Shown: piece by piece, positions 1 to 18,300 of the stretch | Layout of the letters: each line of letters starts with the position of its first letter | How positions within the stretch are numbered: the stretch's first letter is position 1 | NCBI RefSeq assembly: GCF_005239225.2 | Contig: NC_133302.1 | Span: forward strand, 17,959,357 to 18,023,356 | Direction of reading: 5' to 3' | Length of the DNA stretch: 64,000 nucleotides | Origin: Populus alba | Lineage: Eukaryota > Streptophyta > Magnoliopsida > Malpighiales > Salicaceae | Made by a program: the position numbers and the translations under genes | Notes under the pieces: model-generated | What the model was told of the DNA's origin: nothing | What the model saw: the letters and a program-made list of their open reading frames with translations, nothing else | The model's database searches: none

Positions 1-693
1 GTTAAAAGTTTTGGATTAATGTTTAGATTTTTCCATCCACGTTTCACAAAAGTTAAAAATCATTTTTCTTGATTCTTCCACTCTGTCAAAGATGCAAAAC
101 ATAGACACATTGCAAAAGAAAAGGTAGGTCCCCTTCAAATTCTTAAATTGCTGAGCGCTTCTCCCACTTGAAAGTGTGGAGACATCTCATTTGCAAACTA
201 TATATAAGCTTACCTTAGATCCCAACATTGCAACTGTGTTACAAAACTACATATTCCCAGCATTTTCATTTTTTGTGTTTCCTCTGAGAGAGTATGTGAA
301 AGGGTTCTAATGTGGAAATTGGTGGGTACAACACTAAAATTGTAGTTAATTCATCATCACCATTGCCATCATCATCCTGACATGATTAAAAATGCTAAAT
401 ACAAAAGTTATATCTTCTTTCATCATTATTTTTTTAGATTTAGCTGGGCAAACCATTTCAGTGAACAGTTCAATGCTGTCAAGGTTCTATGAACAGTTCA
501 ACGCTGTCGAGGTTCTATATATTCAATAAACTTTCGGGCGCATATTGTTCAGAATCCCTCTTTGATTTCCAAAACAAATCTAATAGGTATCTTCTGTATG
601 ATAGCTAAAAAAGAAACATGAAAATGGTATTCATGATGTGGATATAGATATAAGCTTACCAGATTTAACACCAGATGAGTGATTTTAAAAACC
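1..693. other. UPF3 3' UTR and downstream intergenic DNA
   Basis: No protein-coding exon is recognisable here. The part nearest position 693 must hold the UPF3 3' UTR, which is on the minus strand. Two good minus-strand 5' splice-site look-alikes (GTAAGCTTAT) occur, one at about 659 and one at about 214. They leave open an intron inside the 3' UTR. A 28-bp tandem duplication sits at 463-518. Confidence 0.5.
463..518. repeat. 28-bp tandem duplication
   Basis: Two adjacent copies of a 28-bp unit starting GAACAGTTCAA, at 463-490 and 491-518, differ at only two bases. No function is suggested. Confidence 0.75.
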
Positions 694-3600
694 TTAAGAC
701 TTCTGGACCCATACTTGTTTCTGCAAACACCAAAAAGATAATTCAACTACTAGAAATAATACAACGGGATCACAGTCCATGATGCTTAACACAAATTGTG
801 CACACCTCCTGGGCAGTATAGCCAGCATGACCTCCTTTTTTGGAAAATTTTCCTCCAGTTGCACTCGGGGAGCTATAAAGCATTATATTATGGGCTGTCA
901 CTTGACGACCAAAATCTCTACGGGAACCTGGATGAAATCAAATTAAATGAAGTTTAGCTGACTCCAATGTGCAACTTGTGATCATCAAGCAATGGTTGAA
1001 AAGGCTTCTAAAGTTCCACCCCTAGATTTGCCAACCTAAATATACAAATTAAAAAGAAAAAGAGTAATCCAGACTTGTAAATTTTACAAAAACAAATTCT
1101 AATACATGTGCTAGTGCATGGCATATCCCACAGGATCTGGGAGAACAAGAGCATTGTTAATTATTGTAATGTACCTACTAAAAGTAGGCTGACAGCACCA
1201 TACACACTGATAGATACAACATTGCATGTTACTTGTTGATATCATGTCCAACAAGAATCTTGTTCTATTTAACTGGCCAACATGGATCTGAATTTCCATG
1301 ATTAGTTAAGTATGAGAATAAGTTTTGAAAGCACTGAGCACTCCACTTAGATTTTTTATAGAAAAACTAACCATTCTCTGCAGAAGAATTATTGCTTCCA
1401 CTTGTTGACCCTGCTGATCCCTGATTATGGTCCCTATTTTGCGTGCCATCTTTTACTTCTCCATGGGTTGCTGGAAAAATAGACAAAAGTTAGCTATGTA
1501 CCCCCCTGCTAAGAAATTGTAATCAGCTACAATTATATATCCACATTTCATTCAGGATTATACAAAAGAACAATCACAGAAATGGAAAATACCTCGAACA
1601 GAATCAGAATGCACTTCAGATTGCAATATAGAGGATGTCAAGTGTTCTGCATTAGCATGTTTACTAGGACAGTTCCGGACAGGAGTCCAAACACCACGAC
1701 ATGGTCTATCCTTATTTCTTGAATGTTTTTCTCGTTTCTCAAAATGAGAGCCAGGATCGTGTTGATCCTTTTTCACAAGCTTATCATATGAACTCCTTTT
1801 TACATCATTGTCAGACATAGATGCCAGAGGCTCCTTGTAAGGGACATGACCATTCAAACCCACTTGCGTGGTTTTAGGCTGAATTGGTTGCTTGTCATTC
1901 TCCACCTCTAGGTTTTGAAATTTCTTCTTGGCTGAGGCAGCTTTTGAAGGTAGAATACTTTTTATCAGCCTCTCACTAGCTTCATGCCTCTGATACTGTT
2001 TAGCAGCAGTAGAAACTGAACTTCCAAAATTAGAAGTGAGGCCCAACTGATGCAATGGCCCCTCAGATTCCTGGCAATAAAATGCATTAGTGCTAGCATC
2101 AGGAAAGATGTGACTACTTTTTTTACCAGACTTGTCCATGCTGAGTGGTTTGATTGTGTGTGAGTGCATGTACACAGGAGCAAGGACAGAAGTCACAAGA
2201 TGAAGATTGCTAATGAAGTATCAAAAGGGAAAAGAAAAATATCTGAAAGATCTTACAAGAGAAATTTCACGCTTTTTTCCATCAAGAAGCAAATTTTTTT
2301 TCCTTCCAGACTCAGCATCCAAAGAAATTTTAGAAACAGAACCTTCAACTCCAGAAACTGCATATAGAAAACAAATACACACCAAAGATCCATAAACTTT
2401 CTGCAACTTCATTCAGACAAAGAAGGGATTATATCATTTCCAAGGAAAACAAACAAACATGACAAGTAAATACTTCTAAATAGTTGTCAAATGTCACAAC
2501 GGCAGACACTCAGACATTGGCCTTGATATTGTCACAACAGGAATGAAGTTGTTCAACTTCTTCCATCATTGAGTCACTGACACGTGCATGTCAAATTTTC
2601 TTTCTTTGTTCCTTTTCTTTTTCTTAAGCTTAGTAAAAAATAGTTTTAAACCTCAACGTTTCTTTCAGATTCTATATACTTCGGATGACTGCTGAATTAT
2701 CTTGTTTCCTAATAGATTAGATGCTGTCTTTATTTCCGCTTTCCATTTATTGTTTATAATAAAGAGTAAATCTAATTGTTTACATGAAAACTTTTAGGAA
2801 GATGACAACCCAGAGAGGGGAAAAAAAAAGCAAAGAAAAACCAGTTCTTAAAAGTTATTGATATTCATGTCCTGTTGCTGTAGAGTAGAAGTCACTTGCT
2901 CCGATCATATTAAGGAAGGACTCTCATGAAAACCATAAGTTTTGTTTAATAATTAATCATGTCCAAAAATCAGTGATTTGCAAAGTTAGGTTCCAAGAAT
3001 TTCATGTTTTACATGTCTAGCACACACATGCCCATGTAACTTCGCTGACAACCATTTTTATAGATTCTCATCAATTTGATATTCAATATTCCAATAACAG
3101 CAACATATAATGCACAAAACTTTCAGAAGGATCTCCTTTCAGTTAGGGCAAAAAAATGCACACAAGCAGTGCACACTATTAGTCATTGAAATACTATCAT
3201 CAATGCTAAAAAAAGAAAAAAAATACATACTGGATTCAACTTCTGATATTTCTTTTCCGCCTGAAGTAGTAGGTAGGCCCTCCTGCTTCCGTGCCATGAT
3301 GATAATCGACTTGCCCTTCCAATTTGAATTCTTGGTGCTGTCCTTGAGAATATACTATCAAACAGAAAAGAATGTAAAGAGGAATTAACAAGCAGAATAT
3401 ACTCAATTTAAGGTAAAATCTCTGAGTACTCTCGTTTACACCTCTGTAATAACTAAGGAAATAATAAGAACTTGCATAAGGAATATGTCTTCTTGGACTT
3501 AAACTTCAAGATAATCTAATCATTTAATGTTTAAGCCAACAACTAACCCATCAGTTAATTACAGACTAAATCATGACAGGAAAAAAAAAAGGTACAGCAA

Positions 3601-5985
3601 GCACATTTAATTCCTGAGATTGATAACTTTTGCTTAAAAGAGATTATGGCTATAATTTTGGAAAATACCCTTTTCTTTCCAGAGCCTTGTTTGGTATTAC
3701 TTGAACCAGAATTGGTAAGAGACGCTGATCCAGCTCTTTTCCTGTTCTTAACAACAGCTGGACCCTACAGAGATGACGAAATCAAATTGTCATGAATTTA
3801 GAGTTTGTTAAGATAACATTATTGATGCAGCTGGGCTTGTAGTTTATGAAGATTAGAGGACCCCCACTTCCCCCCAAAAAAAGAACAGCACATTTACCTG
3901 AGAGAGAGATAGAGTTTCTTATGAATTGAAATACTAAATTGCCCTTAGTTCCTTCAAGCATTTATGATCATTTTTTGTAGCTGATAATCAAAACTTAAAA
4001 TGACAGTTTCAACCTTACTAGTATCTTCATTAGACAAATAGAATCTTTCACTAATCATATATTGATAGTTGGAAGGGTAGATATTGGTCATAAAATTTTG
4101 AATTTGAAAGGCAATTCTACATAAAGCTAAGTAAGAATATTTGAAAACATGTCTTCCATTTCTGATTTTAATTAGCTATACCATAGATAATTCACAATTC
4201 CATTATACTCTTCCCCAGTTTAACAACAAAAATCCATTATACTGAAACTCCAATCACATAATAAAAAAAAGAAACATAATGGCCTGTTTCAATTACCTCA
4301 CTTTCTTAACTCATTACATTACCTACTGCACCTAAATCTATCACAGATATATGAAACATAGTCCACATATTAAAGGTAAGAGAAAAACATCAAGCATGCT
4401 GGAAAACAATAGCAAATTCTGAAAATGTTTTCTAGTGCAAGAAGCATATATATATAATGAATTGCACAAAATGTAACCAGCAATGCAAGACTGCTGCAAA
4501 TGGCATGTCAGAAGCATTAAACATTTAATAGCACATAAAGATATGCAACCACATAATGTTTCACAGAATTTATAGAATTATACAATTTTTCTACACAGAA
4601 AGTAGAAGAAAGTATGAAGTGCACCTGACCACCCTTATCAGCTCGTTTCTTACGAACAAATTCCATCAAGGGTGTAGAAATAGGAGCTCCTTTTACAGCC
4701 TCTGTAAAGAAAAGAAAAAACAAATGAACACAAATTTCTTCAGCCAATAATTTCTCGTGATTAACCAATAGTTAAAGTAATAGAACATTTGACCACAGTA
4801 AAGCAAGTGAGCATCATAACTAACCAGATTCCTCTGCTTCTTTTCTTTCTAACTTAATTTCAGCACTAGGAGGATTCCGCGCAGGTTTGGCAATACATTT
4901 GAGGAACTCCAGATAATCAGGATCTAGTTTCAGAAAGAATTATAATCAAACTAAACATCTATCCGTATGCAAAACTCCTTGCTAGTATGAGTTATTCCCA
5001 CTTAGAAGCTAAAATAACAGGATGAGCATCAAAGAAGAGAACCTGTGTAAATAGTCCCTTCACAATAATCTTTATGAGGGCATGACTTAGGAACATGTTG
5101 AAAAGGAGCGTACTCAACTATGGCCTTGAACTGAGAACCTTCATCGATAGCAGAATTTCAATCGTCACATACATACTCCAAATCTTATAGAACTCAGAAA
5201 CGAGACAATGACATACAATAATAGCACAAGATTAAACACATTAGAACCTATCGAAAATCAAAACACCAAACACCTTATATTTTTTAAAACAGAACAAAAC
5301 ATTTTTTTAAGCTTTCTCCAAGGATTAACCTTTCACGATCTATGATGTAGTCCGTTCAAAGTAAACAGTAGCAAATCACAAAAGATAGAAAATGTGGTAT
5401 GCCAAAAAGTTTCAAGCAATTCACAAGAGATTAGCTACCAAAGTACCTTTCTCATTAACAAATACATGTCCATGAAAGAAGTCCGAAAACTCCAAAACAT
5501 CTTCTGGATTCTTGAAGTCAATATAAGCTCGAGAATACCTCTGATTCTTGTGGCTGCAAAACATTATTTCTCCAGAAATTCAAATTCCCATATAACCAAA
5601 AATCTTTAATTCTCGAAAGGGTCACCATGATAACCAATAAAATGAAGAAAAAATTACAAAACTCCAATACGCATGTTCCATATCCAATTGGGTCATCACA
5701 GAATTAAATAAACTCTCAACAAAATTTGAAAAGTTATCATCTTTTCAAATCCAAACAAAATCTTACCCTCTTTATGTTTTTTTTTTAACAAAAGAAATAA
5801 AAAGAAAGAAGTCAATAAAGGGAAAGGAATAGGGACCTGGAGTTGCCGGGGCGGAAGCGGAACCAGTTGTAACGATGGCAGAAAAGATGATCGAATTGAG
5901 AGAAGAGATTTGATTGAGAAAGAGAAGGTGGCAAATGCCTTATCACTACTTTGGTTCTTCCTAAAGGTTCCTTCTTCTTTTTCAT
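694..5985 (-). CDS. UPF3: UPF3, regulator of nonsense-mediated mRNA decay
   Basis: UPF3 is an RNA-surveillance adaptor. It binds the exon junction complex and UPF2 and helps mark transcripts with premature stops for decay; it shuttles between nucleus and cytoplasm. I read 12 coding exons: 5837-5985, 5447-5553, 5043-5138, 4825-4923, 4625-4701, 3669-3764, 3231-3354, 2257-2357, 1593-about 2130, 1372-1470, 806-927 and 694-720. Exons 1-5 encode the Smg-4/UPF3 domain (about residues 1-176), with VIRHLPP at 13-19, RYNWFRFRPG at 37-46, then AYIDF, VEYAPF and DPDYLEFL. A basic stretch (EFVRKKRADKGG) follows, then a long low-complexity Ser/Lys-rich tail. The start is the first Met of exon 1 (MKKKEPLG). 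The last exon codes only eight residues, ending VWVQKS. The product is about 544 aa. Phases agree at every junction except exon 8 to 9, where the best-looking acceptor (CACTCAG, about 2138) is out of phase. I therefore placed exon 9 at an in-phase AG at 2130, and this end is uncertain. Confidence 0.93.
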
Positions 5986-8900
5986 TATCTATATTCTATA
6001 TCACAATTTTATTGAATATGGGAATCACAATTTCCCCTGTCCTGTATCTTCGTTGTGTATTTTTTTCTTCTTACAGAGATTATGGCTGCCTCATGTCTTC
6101 TCCCCAGAGAAAAGAACTTCAAAACTTCGAAGCTACAAATGTCGTTTGTTGTTTATTTATTTTTATTCCAGAAATTTTAAGATGACTTTTTTTTTTTATT
6201 ACAAACCATTGGGTTAAAGGTGAGAATCGTGAGATTGTCCCTGCACTATTCTTCTGATTCTAATGTCGTCAATATAAACTTTATTTTCTTAATAATACCC
6301 TTGGACTTTCTTTCTTTCTTTTCAACGATAAATAGCCATTAGCTTAAGAGAGAAGGAGAGATTTGTTTCAAAAAGGAAAGGAAAGTGTTTCCAAGAATTA
6401 AAAGAGGAAAATACTCTCCTATATTAAAATTAATATTTTTTTTAATCAGAATTTAATTTTTTTTTGATAACTTTTTATGTAGTTGCCAAACATAAAAAAT
6501 AAAGAAAATAGTTTCCAAAAAGTGAATTTCTAGAAACAAACATGGTCTAAATATTCTTGGAAAATAAAAAATAATAATTTCCATATATTTCTTCAATCAC
6601 CTAGACATTATTAAACTTTTTTTTTTGTTTTTATTCGGGTAACTTCATACCTTTTTAAATAATGAAACTAGTCTTGTTCGGGGTTCATGGTTGCCCCTCT
6701 TAATAAGTATATTTCTTAGATATCGAACTTCGATTATTATTCTTGCAAGGACATATCAATACCTTAATTACTAAACCAATATTTTATTGGTAACTAAACA
6801 TTATTAAATGTTCATATGTCAAGTGAATTCAAAAATATTAAATAATATTTGACAATTAATTGACATATATTCTTATGAAATCTTCCTTCTAGAACAAATG
6901 TTGACACATGTATTTGGTTAATTAAGAGGGTATTCAGAGGTGTATATTTTATATTAGTATGTTAAAATAATTAAAAAATGTAAAATATATAATTTTAACC
7001 AGAAAAAAAATTCAAAAATTAGAAAGACGTTGTGTGTCCTGTGTTAAAATTTCAAAATTAGTTCCCCAATCCTCTATAAATAGAAGCTTCCCCTCACATA
7101 AAAGAAAAGGAAAAAGAAAAAGAAAAGGAAAAAGAAAAAGAGAAATGAAGAAGGTTCTCTTTAAGCATTGAAACTCTGTAAAAAAGCTCTCAAAGCTTCC
7201 AAGCATTCTTTCTTTTGACGCTCGAAGCTTTACTGGATAAAGTACACCGCACCTGTACAGTTTGCTATATGAGGATAAATAAAGCAAATCATCATGTCAT
7301 GTGTTGTCCAAATCTCCATGAGGTGTTAAACATGGTTTTTTTTGCTTTTAAATATTTATAAAGTGTTTTTATTTTGAAAATAAAATTAAGTTTATATTTA
7401 TTTTTTTTTATTGATTTTGATGTGCTAATATTAAAAATAAAAATATCTAAAAAAATTATTTTAATATATTTTTAAACAAGAATTTATTTTAAAATATATC
7501 TTACATTGTATTCTCAAACACCTTCTAAATCATACTTTGTAAAAGCACACTAAGTTTTCTTGTGTTATTTTAAGTCACCAAATCTCCATCTCATCAAAAT
7601 CCAAGTCTTCATATAGGATGTGTCTAAAAATGTGATAGTGGTTAAAATAATATATATTTTTTTATTTTTTTAAAATAAATTTTTATATTAGCACATTAAA
7701 ATGATAAGATAATATAAAAAATTATTTTTAAATAAAAAATTATTTTTTTATAAAAACACGATCTTAACTATGTCTCCAAAATATTTAATATTAAACTAAT
7801 AGGAAACCAATTACTTGTAAGGGATTTTTATATTACATTTTGTATCCATGCATTAATAAAATATCATATTTGTTGTAAGTTTTATTTTTTAGGCACAAAT
7901 TTATATGTATAGGTTTAGAGGATAATAAAACTAGTTTTTGTTTTTTAGCATGTTTTATATTGGTGATTATTTTTAAAAGTATTTTTTATTTTTAAAAAAT
8001 TATTTTTAATATCAATATATCATAATAATGTTAAAAAAATCTAATTTGAAATAAAAAATAATAATTTTAAAAAAACATATTTTTCCAAAAAAAAAACATG
8101 GAATGATTTTACAAACGCACCTCATACATCAACATAGTGCATTCGGTAGAATCTAACAAATTCTTTTCGTTGGTGATCCTAAAATTTCAATTTAAAAGGA
8201 AAAAAATAAATTTTATTTTCTTAATCATCAAGATAACTCTTTAAATTTATACTATTGCGATGAGAAATTTTCCAATACCTTATTTATCAAAAAACAAAAT
8301 CCTTTTCACTATTGAAAACACTTGTTTGATATCCTATTGGTCAATGATCAATTAAAATTCTATTTGAAAGTGTTATTGTGGTTTTTTTTTTTAAATGTTT
8401 TTTCATACCGAAATAAATCAAAATAATATTTTTTATTTTTTAAAAAAAATTATTTTTGAGATCAACGCATTAAAACGATCTAAAATATATAAAAAATCAA
8501 TTTTTAATAAAAAAATTTAATTTTTATAGAATGCGGTGCAAACGGTTATTTAAGACTCATTAGTATAATTAATATAATTATGTAAGGGTTTGATTTTATA
8601 ATTTATATTCTCTTATTATAATTTCTAATGAGTATTAGATGAGGTTTCGGCATTCAAACTAGTTGTATTAACATGTGCAAATGTTTAATTTTTCTTATGT
8701 AATATTTAATAAATTTAACTACTATGTTTTTTATTCAAGTAGTTTTATTACATGTTTTATATGTTGTCCTGGAATAATGATAAAATATAAAATATTTGGT
8801 AATTTTTTTATATATTATATAACTTATTTTTAACCTTTTTTTTCTATAAATTAATTCTATATTCACATAAGAGACCTCTTAAAATAAACTCATGAAATAG

Positions 8901-9100
8901 GTTTAGAAAATAATTAGAAAAGTATAGGATTGCAAGAATTGAATTTAGGATAAGAAATATTGCAAAATATTGAAAGAAGAGTAATAACCGGCAATTGGAT
9001 AGAAAAAGAAACATCCTTTTTGGAGGAAGGATTCTTCATACTGAGTTAACGTAAAAGAACTTTGATATGATGCGACAAAAAAAAAAAAAAGAATAAAAAT
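5986..9100. other. intergenic DNA between UPF3 and xylulokinase
   Basis: This stretch holds the UPF3 promoter and 5' UTR side (just above 5985) and the xylulokinase 3' flank. It is very AT-rich with long A/T runs. No exon-like stretch was recognised, and open frames here are short and low-complexity. Several copies of the common AT-rich MITE-like repeat lie between 7320 and 8540 and are entered separately. Confidence 0.6.
7320..8540. repeat. cluster of four AT-rich MITE-like repeats
   Basis: Four diverged copies of one short repeat, near 7320-7510, 7618-7765, 7935-8100 and 8362-8540, share the core 'TTTTTAATATCAA-ACATTAAAA' in degenerate form, flanked by TATTTTTTATTT and AAAAAAT runs. The last copy keeps heads such as GTGTTATTGTGG and a tail of GAATGCGGTGCAAAC. 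The same family recurs across the window (14.5, 24.7, 41-42.8 and 48.4 kb). Copy borders are approximate. Confidence 0.6.
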
Positions 9101-9380
9101 CCTTATTAAGCATTTCCATTGAGAGGAAAGATGCTACATTTCCAGATTAAAAATATATTGAAAAGGTGATGAGTTGGAGATCAAAGTGGTTTCTCTGCGT
9201 CAGCATCGTCCTAGATCTTTGACGAGGCGATTCTCAATCTCCATTCTCTTCTTCATCAATAAAGCATACTTGGAAACCAGTTCTTATTAAGCATTTCCAC
9301 TGAGAGGAAAGATGCTACATTTCCAGGTTAAAAATATATAGAAAAGGTGATGAGTTGGAGATCAAAGTGGTTTCTCTGCA

Positions 9381-13558
<4,178 letters not shown>

Positions 13559-15399
13559 CTGTGTTATCAGTAGCACCAAACTCTGAGAACCGACAAGAAA
13601 AGGTACTGAGATTTGAGAGGAAAATTGATAAATATAGCAATAAATCAAATTCGATTTTAAAATATATTGGATGAAGACAGAAGATACGTTTGGATAGGAT
13701 TATGAGTCAGTGATTAAGTATCCAAGACAAGATTTTTATCCACAGAATCCGAACAGATTTTGAGATGATCTCTCCTCTCCTCTGGAACTTCTTTAGACAA
13801 GTTGTATTCTAGAAGTACCAAACTTCCTTAAAAAAGGAGTCTCTGCTCTCTGATATCTGATGAACCGGTCTCCTCGTACGCTACACATGGGAGCTGGGAC
13901 AACTCTGTCATTCTATTGTCATCTCATGCCATGTCAGCTACACGTAAAGCGGATAATGAGTCATAATGTACATTATCCAAAACCTTTTCTAATTAAGTTT
14001 TTGGAAAAAGATAATCTTTCCATTATGATGAGGTACTGTTTTAATAATCACGACATTCCATTTTTTTTTTTTTTAATTTATCGTTTAATTATTATTACGA
14101 GATAATTATTTAACTATTATCTCGAAATAACCGAAGAAGAGATGATAAAATTTAAGTATATTTTGTATTTTCTAAGATTTAGTAGATTTATTTTATATAT
14201 TTTTTAATTGTGTTTGTTGTTGAAAAAGAAATTCAGTAGTTATTATTTGTATAACATGCTTGTGCTTACAAGAGTAATTATTTAGAAAAATACATCATAT
14301 TGCCGATAAATTTCTTATATTGCAAGGGTAAGATAATAAATTTGTTTGAATTGTTCGTATACTTTCAATGACGAATCAAACATGACAGGGACAACATCCG
14401 AAATTCTCCATTTAGGATCTGGATCCAAAGATTCAGGAGCCAGCTTTTGCTTGGATTGAGCTTATGGGGTTCTGTTTGGCATCTACATTTGTTGTCGGTA
14501 AAGGCGGGTGGTGTTTGGACTTCTTGTTATGCTGCCAGCCCTCTTTTTTTTATTTTCATTTTAAAAGTATTTATAAAAAAAATTTAAAAAATTTTTTTTT
14601 TCTTTAAAATAATATTTTTTAAATGTTTTTTAAATCATTTTAAATACACTAATATTAAAATAATTTTTTTAAAAAAATCATTATTTTAAATATTTCTAAA
14701 TAAAAAATACTAAAAACTAAAAAACCACAGATGGTGCAATGCTGCTATGATTTGATGCATCAGTTATCTTTACACTACTAGATGGCTCCAACGAGAGCTG
14801 GTCAGCACTCAGCAGGCTTTGGAGAAATGGGGCATGCTGTCTCCAAGTTCTAGTTCTTGCTCTCTCCTAGTAAGAATATAGAATCAAATTGCCATGGACA
14901 AATGTTTAACAGAAACTCTAAAACTATGTCCAGAATATACCCAACATCCTAGAACTGGTTATAAACATAATCCTCCTACCTTGTAGAGATTGCATCTATA
15001 GTTGCAGAAGCACATCCTTAGGGTTTAACCTAGAAAACAATTACACTTTTTCTTCAAAACTTCAGTGCAAGTTTCCAGGTAAACTCTGCAGCTTGAAATC
15101 TCAACCATGGACCGGCTGCCTCTTGAAGAGTGCACAAAATATTGTGGGTCTGCTGGCTTGGGTCAGAAACAATATTTACATACTATGCCTTTCTTCAAGT
15201 GGAATTAGCATCACGATTCACAGAAACCAACTGGCATCTGACCAGCCCAGATGAAAGTATATGGCTACCTTTTCCTGGTCATCCAATTCCAACACCTTGA
15301 TACTTTTTCATCCTTGTTGCCAGGAAACACAGGCATGACTGCCGGCCAAACATGGGCTAGCAAAGCTGAAGCGGAAAAGACTTCAGGTTCTCATGCTAA
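13559..15399. other. intergenic DNA: xylulokinase promoter side and esterase 3' side
   Basis: The DNA just above 13558 should carry the xylulokinase 5' UTR and promoter. The DNA just below 15399 should carry the 3' UTR of the neighbouring esterase gene and is less AT-biased, as transcribed DNA often is. A MITE-like repeat lies at about 14470-14740. I see no further gene. Confidence 0.55.
14470..14740. repeat. MITE-like AT-rich repeat
   Basis: This is another copy of the window-wide AT-rich repeat: a head near 'TGTTTGGCATCTACATTTG', an A/T-run centre with 'AAATACACTAATATTAAAAT', and an end near 'AAAACCACAGATGG'. Borders are approximate. Confidence 0.5.
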
Positions 15400-18300
15400 T
15401 CAACGGAATAGTTCCTGGAAAGACCACATTATGAATTTTGCAAAAACATCAGACTCCAAAAACTCAATATGAGCAGCTCGCCCAATGATTGTGTTCAAAC
15501 TCCTGCCATAGCTGGAGGTATCAAAGTTTACATCACAGCGCATGAATAGTCGATGCTCAGGTGTAGGGGCTCGTATCTGATCCAAGCAATTGTTCAGCAT
15601 CTGCAGGAACACTCTACCCTTTTTTGAGTGGTCCGAGGAAGCAGCCTGGCACAGTTCAATTCTGGCAGAGTGATATGGTACGTAACCATCCTGGAAAAAT
15701 GGTAATAAACTAGTGACTAAATGAGTAGAATGAGATAGCTTTCTTCACAACTACCATATGTTCAATTAATATCTCACACAAAATAGAATTCAAGGTATAT
15801 CTAAAGCAACAAATACTGTAGATACCATTTTAAATACAGAGGCAACTCAATGAACCTGGACTCAGATTCAAGAAAAAGCCTGTCAAAGAATGTTTAGGTC
15901 ATGCAGAGTTGGCGATAGTATAAAGCCTTTCCATTCCTTGTTCAATGCAATTGGTTTTGCTAATTACAAAAAGATGGAAATTCTACAAGAAATGTGATAT
16001 TTTATTTAAGTGGAATAAACTCTCCCTTTCTGTAGTTTTAAGAGACTGTTACACCTAAGTATAATTTCAAATAAAATTATATGTGAGATCCATTTGGAAT
16101 TGGAATGGGAATCTTATTCCCATCCGTTTCCAATTCTTGGCAAACCAAACAGGGACTGAAAATCCTTCACACGAAGCTTGTGTTGGTATTTCCTTTCAAC
16201 ACAAGTCAAATTGTGATTTCAAGTCATTAAAGCATCTTGAAATAAGCCCCCTTGGGGCGAAAGAAGGTCAATTTATGATGCCCCTTTTTCCAGTTGACCA
16301 GTAAATACATGTCTACTGCAAACAGGACTTTAGTATATCAACATTTATGTATCATGTACCTATCATCCCGCAATAATTATCAAGATTAAAGAAGTGATAT
16401 AACCTGCAAATTGCTCAAATTTGAACAGGCTAGTTAAATAGATCATGTTACACTAGAAAAACTTGAAAACTTGTTAGCGAACAGAAGAGAAACGACTAAA
16501 CTGTGGAGCTTCAAGAAGCAAATTTCCTTTTAAGCATAGCATGACATACCTGGGGTGAAGATAGCAGTACTATATGCCTGAAATTCTCCAATGTCTTCTG
16601 CTGGAAAAACAAATTATACAGTTTTAGAACTCAGTCAAAAAATATAAGTTAGCATCTGCTTAGATATCATGCACACAAGCTACTTAAATGCGAGTTGTCA
16701 TTTTTCAGATCTGATCATCACTTCTTTTTCTTTTCCTTTATAAAGCATAATCTCTTTCTACAATCAAACAAAGGAACAAACTAGGATTCTTAGTACCTCG
16801 CAGAGTTTGTACAAGAAAGTATTTTGGAGATTTGGGTCATCTGTGAACGTAAGTTGATGAATGCACTGAGTTCCCTTAAGTTTTTTCAAAAGCCACATCC
16901 CAGAGTTAAACAGGGAGTTTGAACTGTAGAGATACCCCAAATGCGGACCAGATATAGAAACATATGTGTGAAGATATCTTAGGTATGGTTCCATTATGCT
17001 CTCTGTGGCAACACAAATACAGAACAAGTTTCAAATTACAGGTTAATAGAATAGTAAGGCATTGCATTGCATTGATTATATTACCTGCTAATGCTGTTCT
17101 TATGATAATATTTCCAATAGAATGTCCAACAAAGCTAAGCTTGATATCCCTTAACAGACCAGATCTTGAAACTTTATCCATTTTCTTTTTAAGGAAAGAG
17201 ATAACTTCCTCTGCCAGCCTTTGTCCCATTTCTCTGAAGTCTCCAGATGTTTTGTCTTCATTTACCTCTGACATAAGGAACTCCATCTTGGGGTCTATTA
17301 AAAGCCATTGATTGCGAACAAGCCGTAAATCCAGATGGTGTCCCTGATGGGTTGTAGATATGACAACAAAATTAAACCAATTTATGATTAAAACTACAAA
17401 ACAGTTCACAAGAGGAATAGGTAGACTTCATTATAAATTGTCCAGGACAGCAGAACAATCTATTGCAAAGAACTTGAATGAAATAAGAAAAATTTATTAC
17501 CTAAAATCTGACAAATATAGAATTCCCTTTCTCACTTTTCAGTTCATAGATTACAAATATGTGAATGAAACAGGCTCAAACAAGCAAACTATTGGTGCAT
17601 GAAACCATAAACCAATAAATTCATAGTAACAGATCCAAATCCTTAGGAAAAAAAGATCATCTATTTCTAAAGTTCCATCTGCAAGAAGAATTTGATCCCA
17701 TAGTTTCCAATTATCTGCTGGAAAGAGGTGAATCGAATCGTTAGAATTGACCCAGACTGAATTTAAACCTATAAATGGTGGATGGCAAGCCATTACTTGT
17801 CAGGCAGGGTCAAGCAATTAAATTAAAAGTAAGAAGCTCTAATATTTGGACATTTCAAATATTAGTTTAAGATGAAAACTCCAAGGGACTTCACAAAGAC
17901 ACTATTTTTTTTTATGGTACTACAAAAAAGAAAAGGAAAAAAAAAAAAGAGCTGACTGTGCCAAAAAAGGAAGATTCAACCTGAAAACAAAAATAATATT
18001 CCATAACTACTGCATCCCTTTATCATCTTTATTATACCAATATCATAACTCTCTATTGGAGAATTGGGTGGATACCTGATAAACAACAAATTAAGGAAAT
18101 TCATACTGCAGAAACAATTTGAACATGCATTAAACTAATTAATTAGTATTTAGGTGTGTAGAAATGATCAGAACAAAATTCAATCAGAAAGTGATAAAAC
18201 ACAGGTTTTCAATTATTACTTAAATGGTGTGAAATCAATTGAGCACAACTTTCCACACTGGATTGTAAAATAGCTAGCTAGACAGTTTGGGGCAAAGAAT

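Noticed and set aside
7012..7287. 91-codon minus frame
   Set aside because: Driven by an AAGAAAAGG tract; low complexity.
16964..17311. 115-codon plus-strand frame
   Set aside because: It is antisense to esterase exon 12, whose minus-strand frame carries the GHSIG motif; a shadow.
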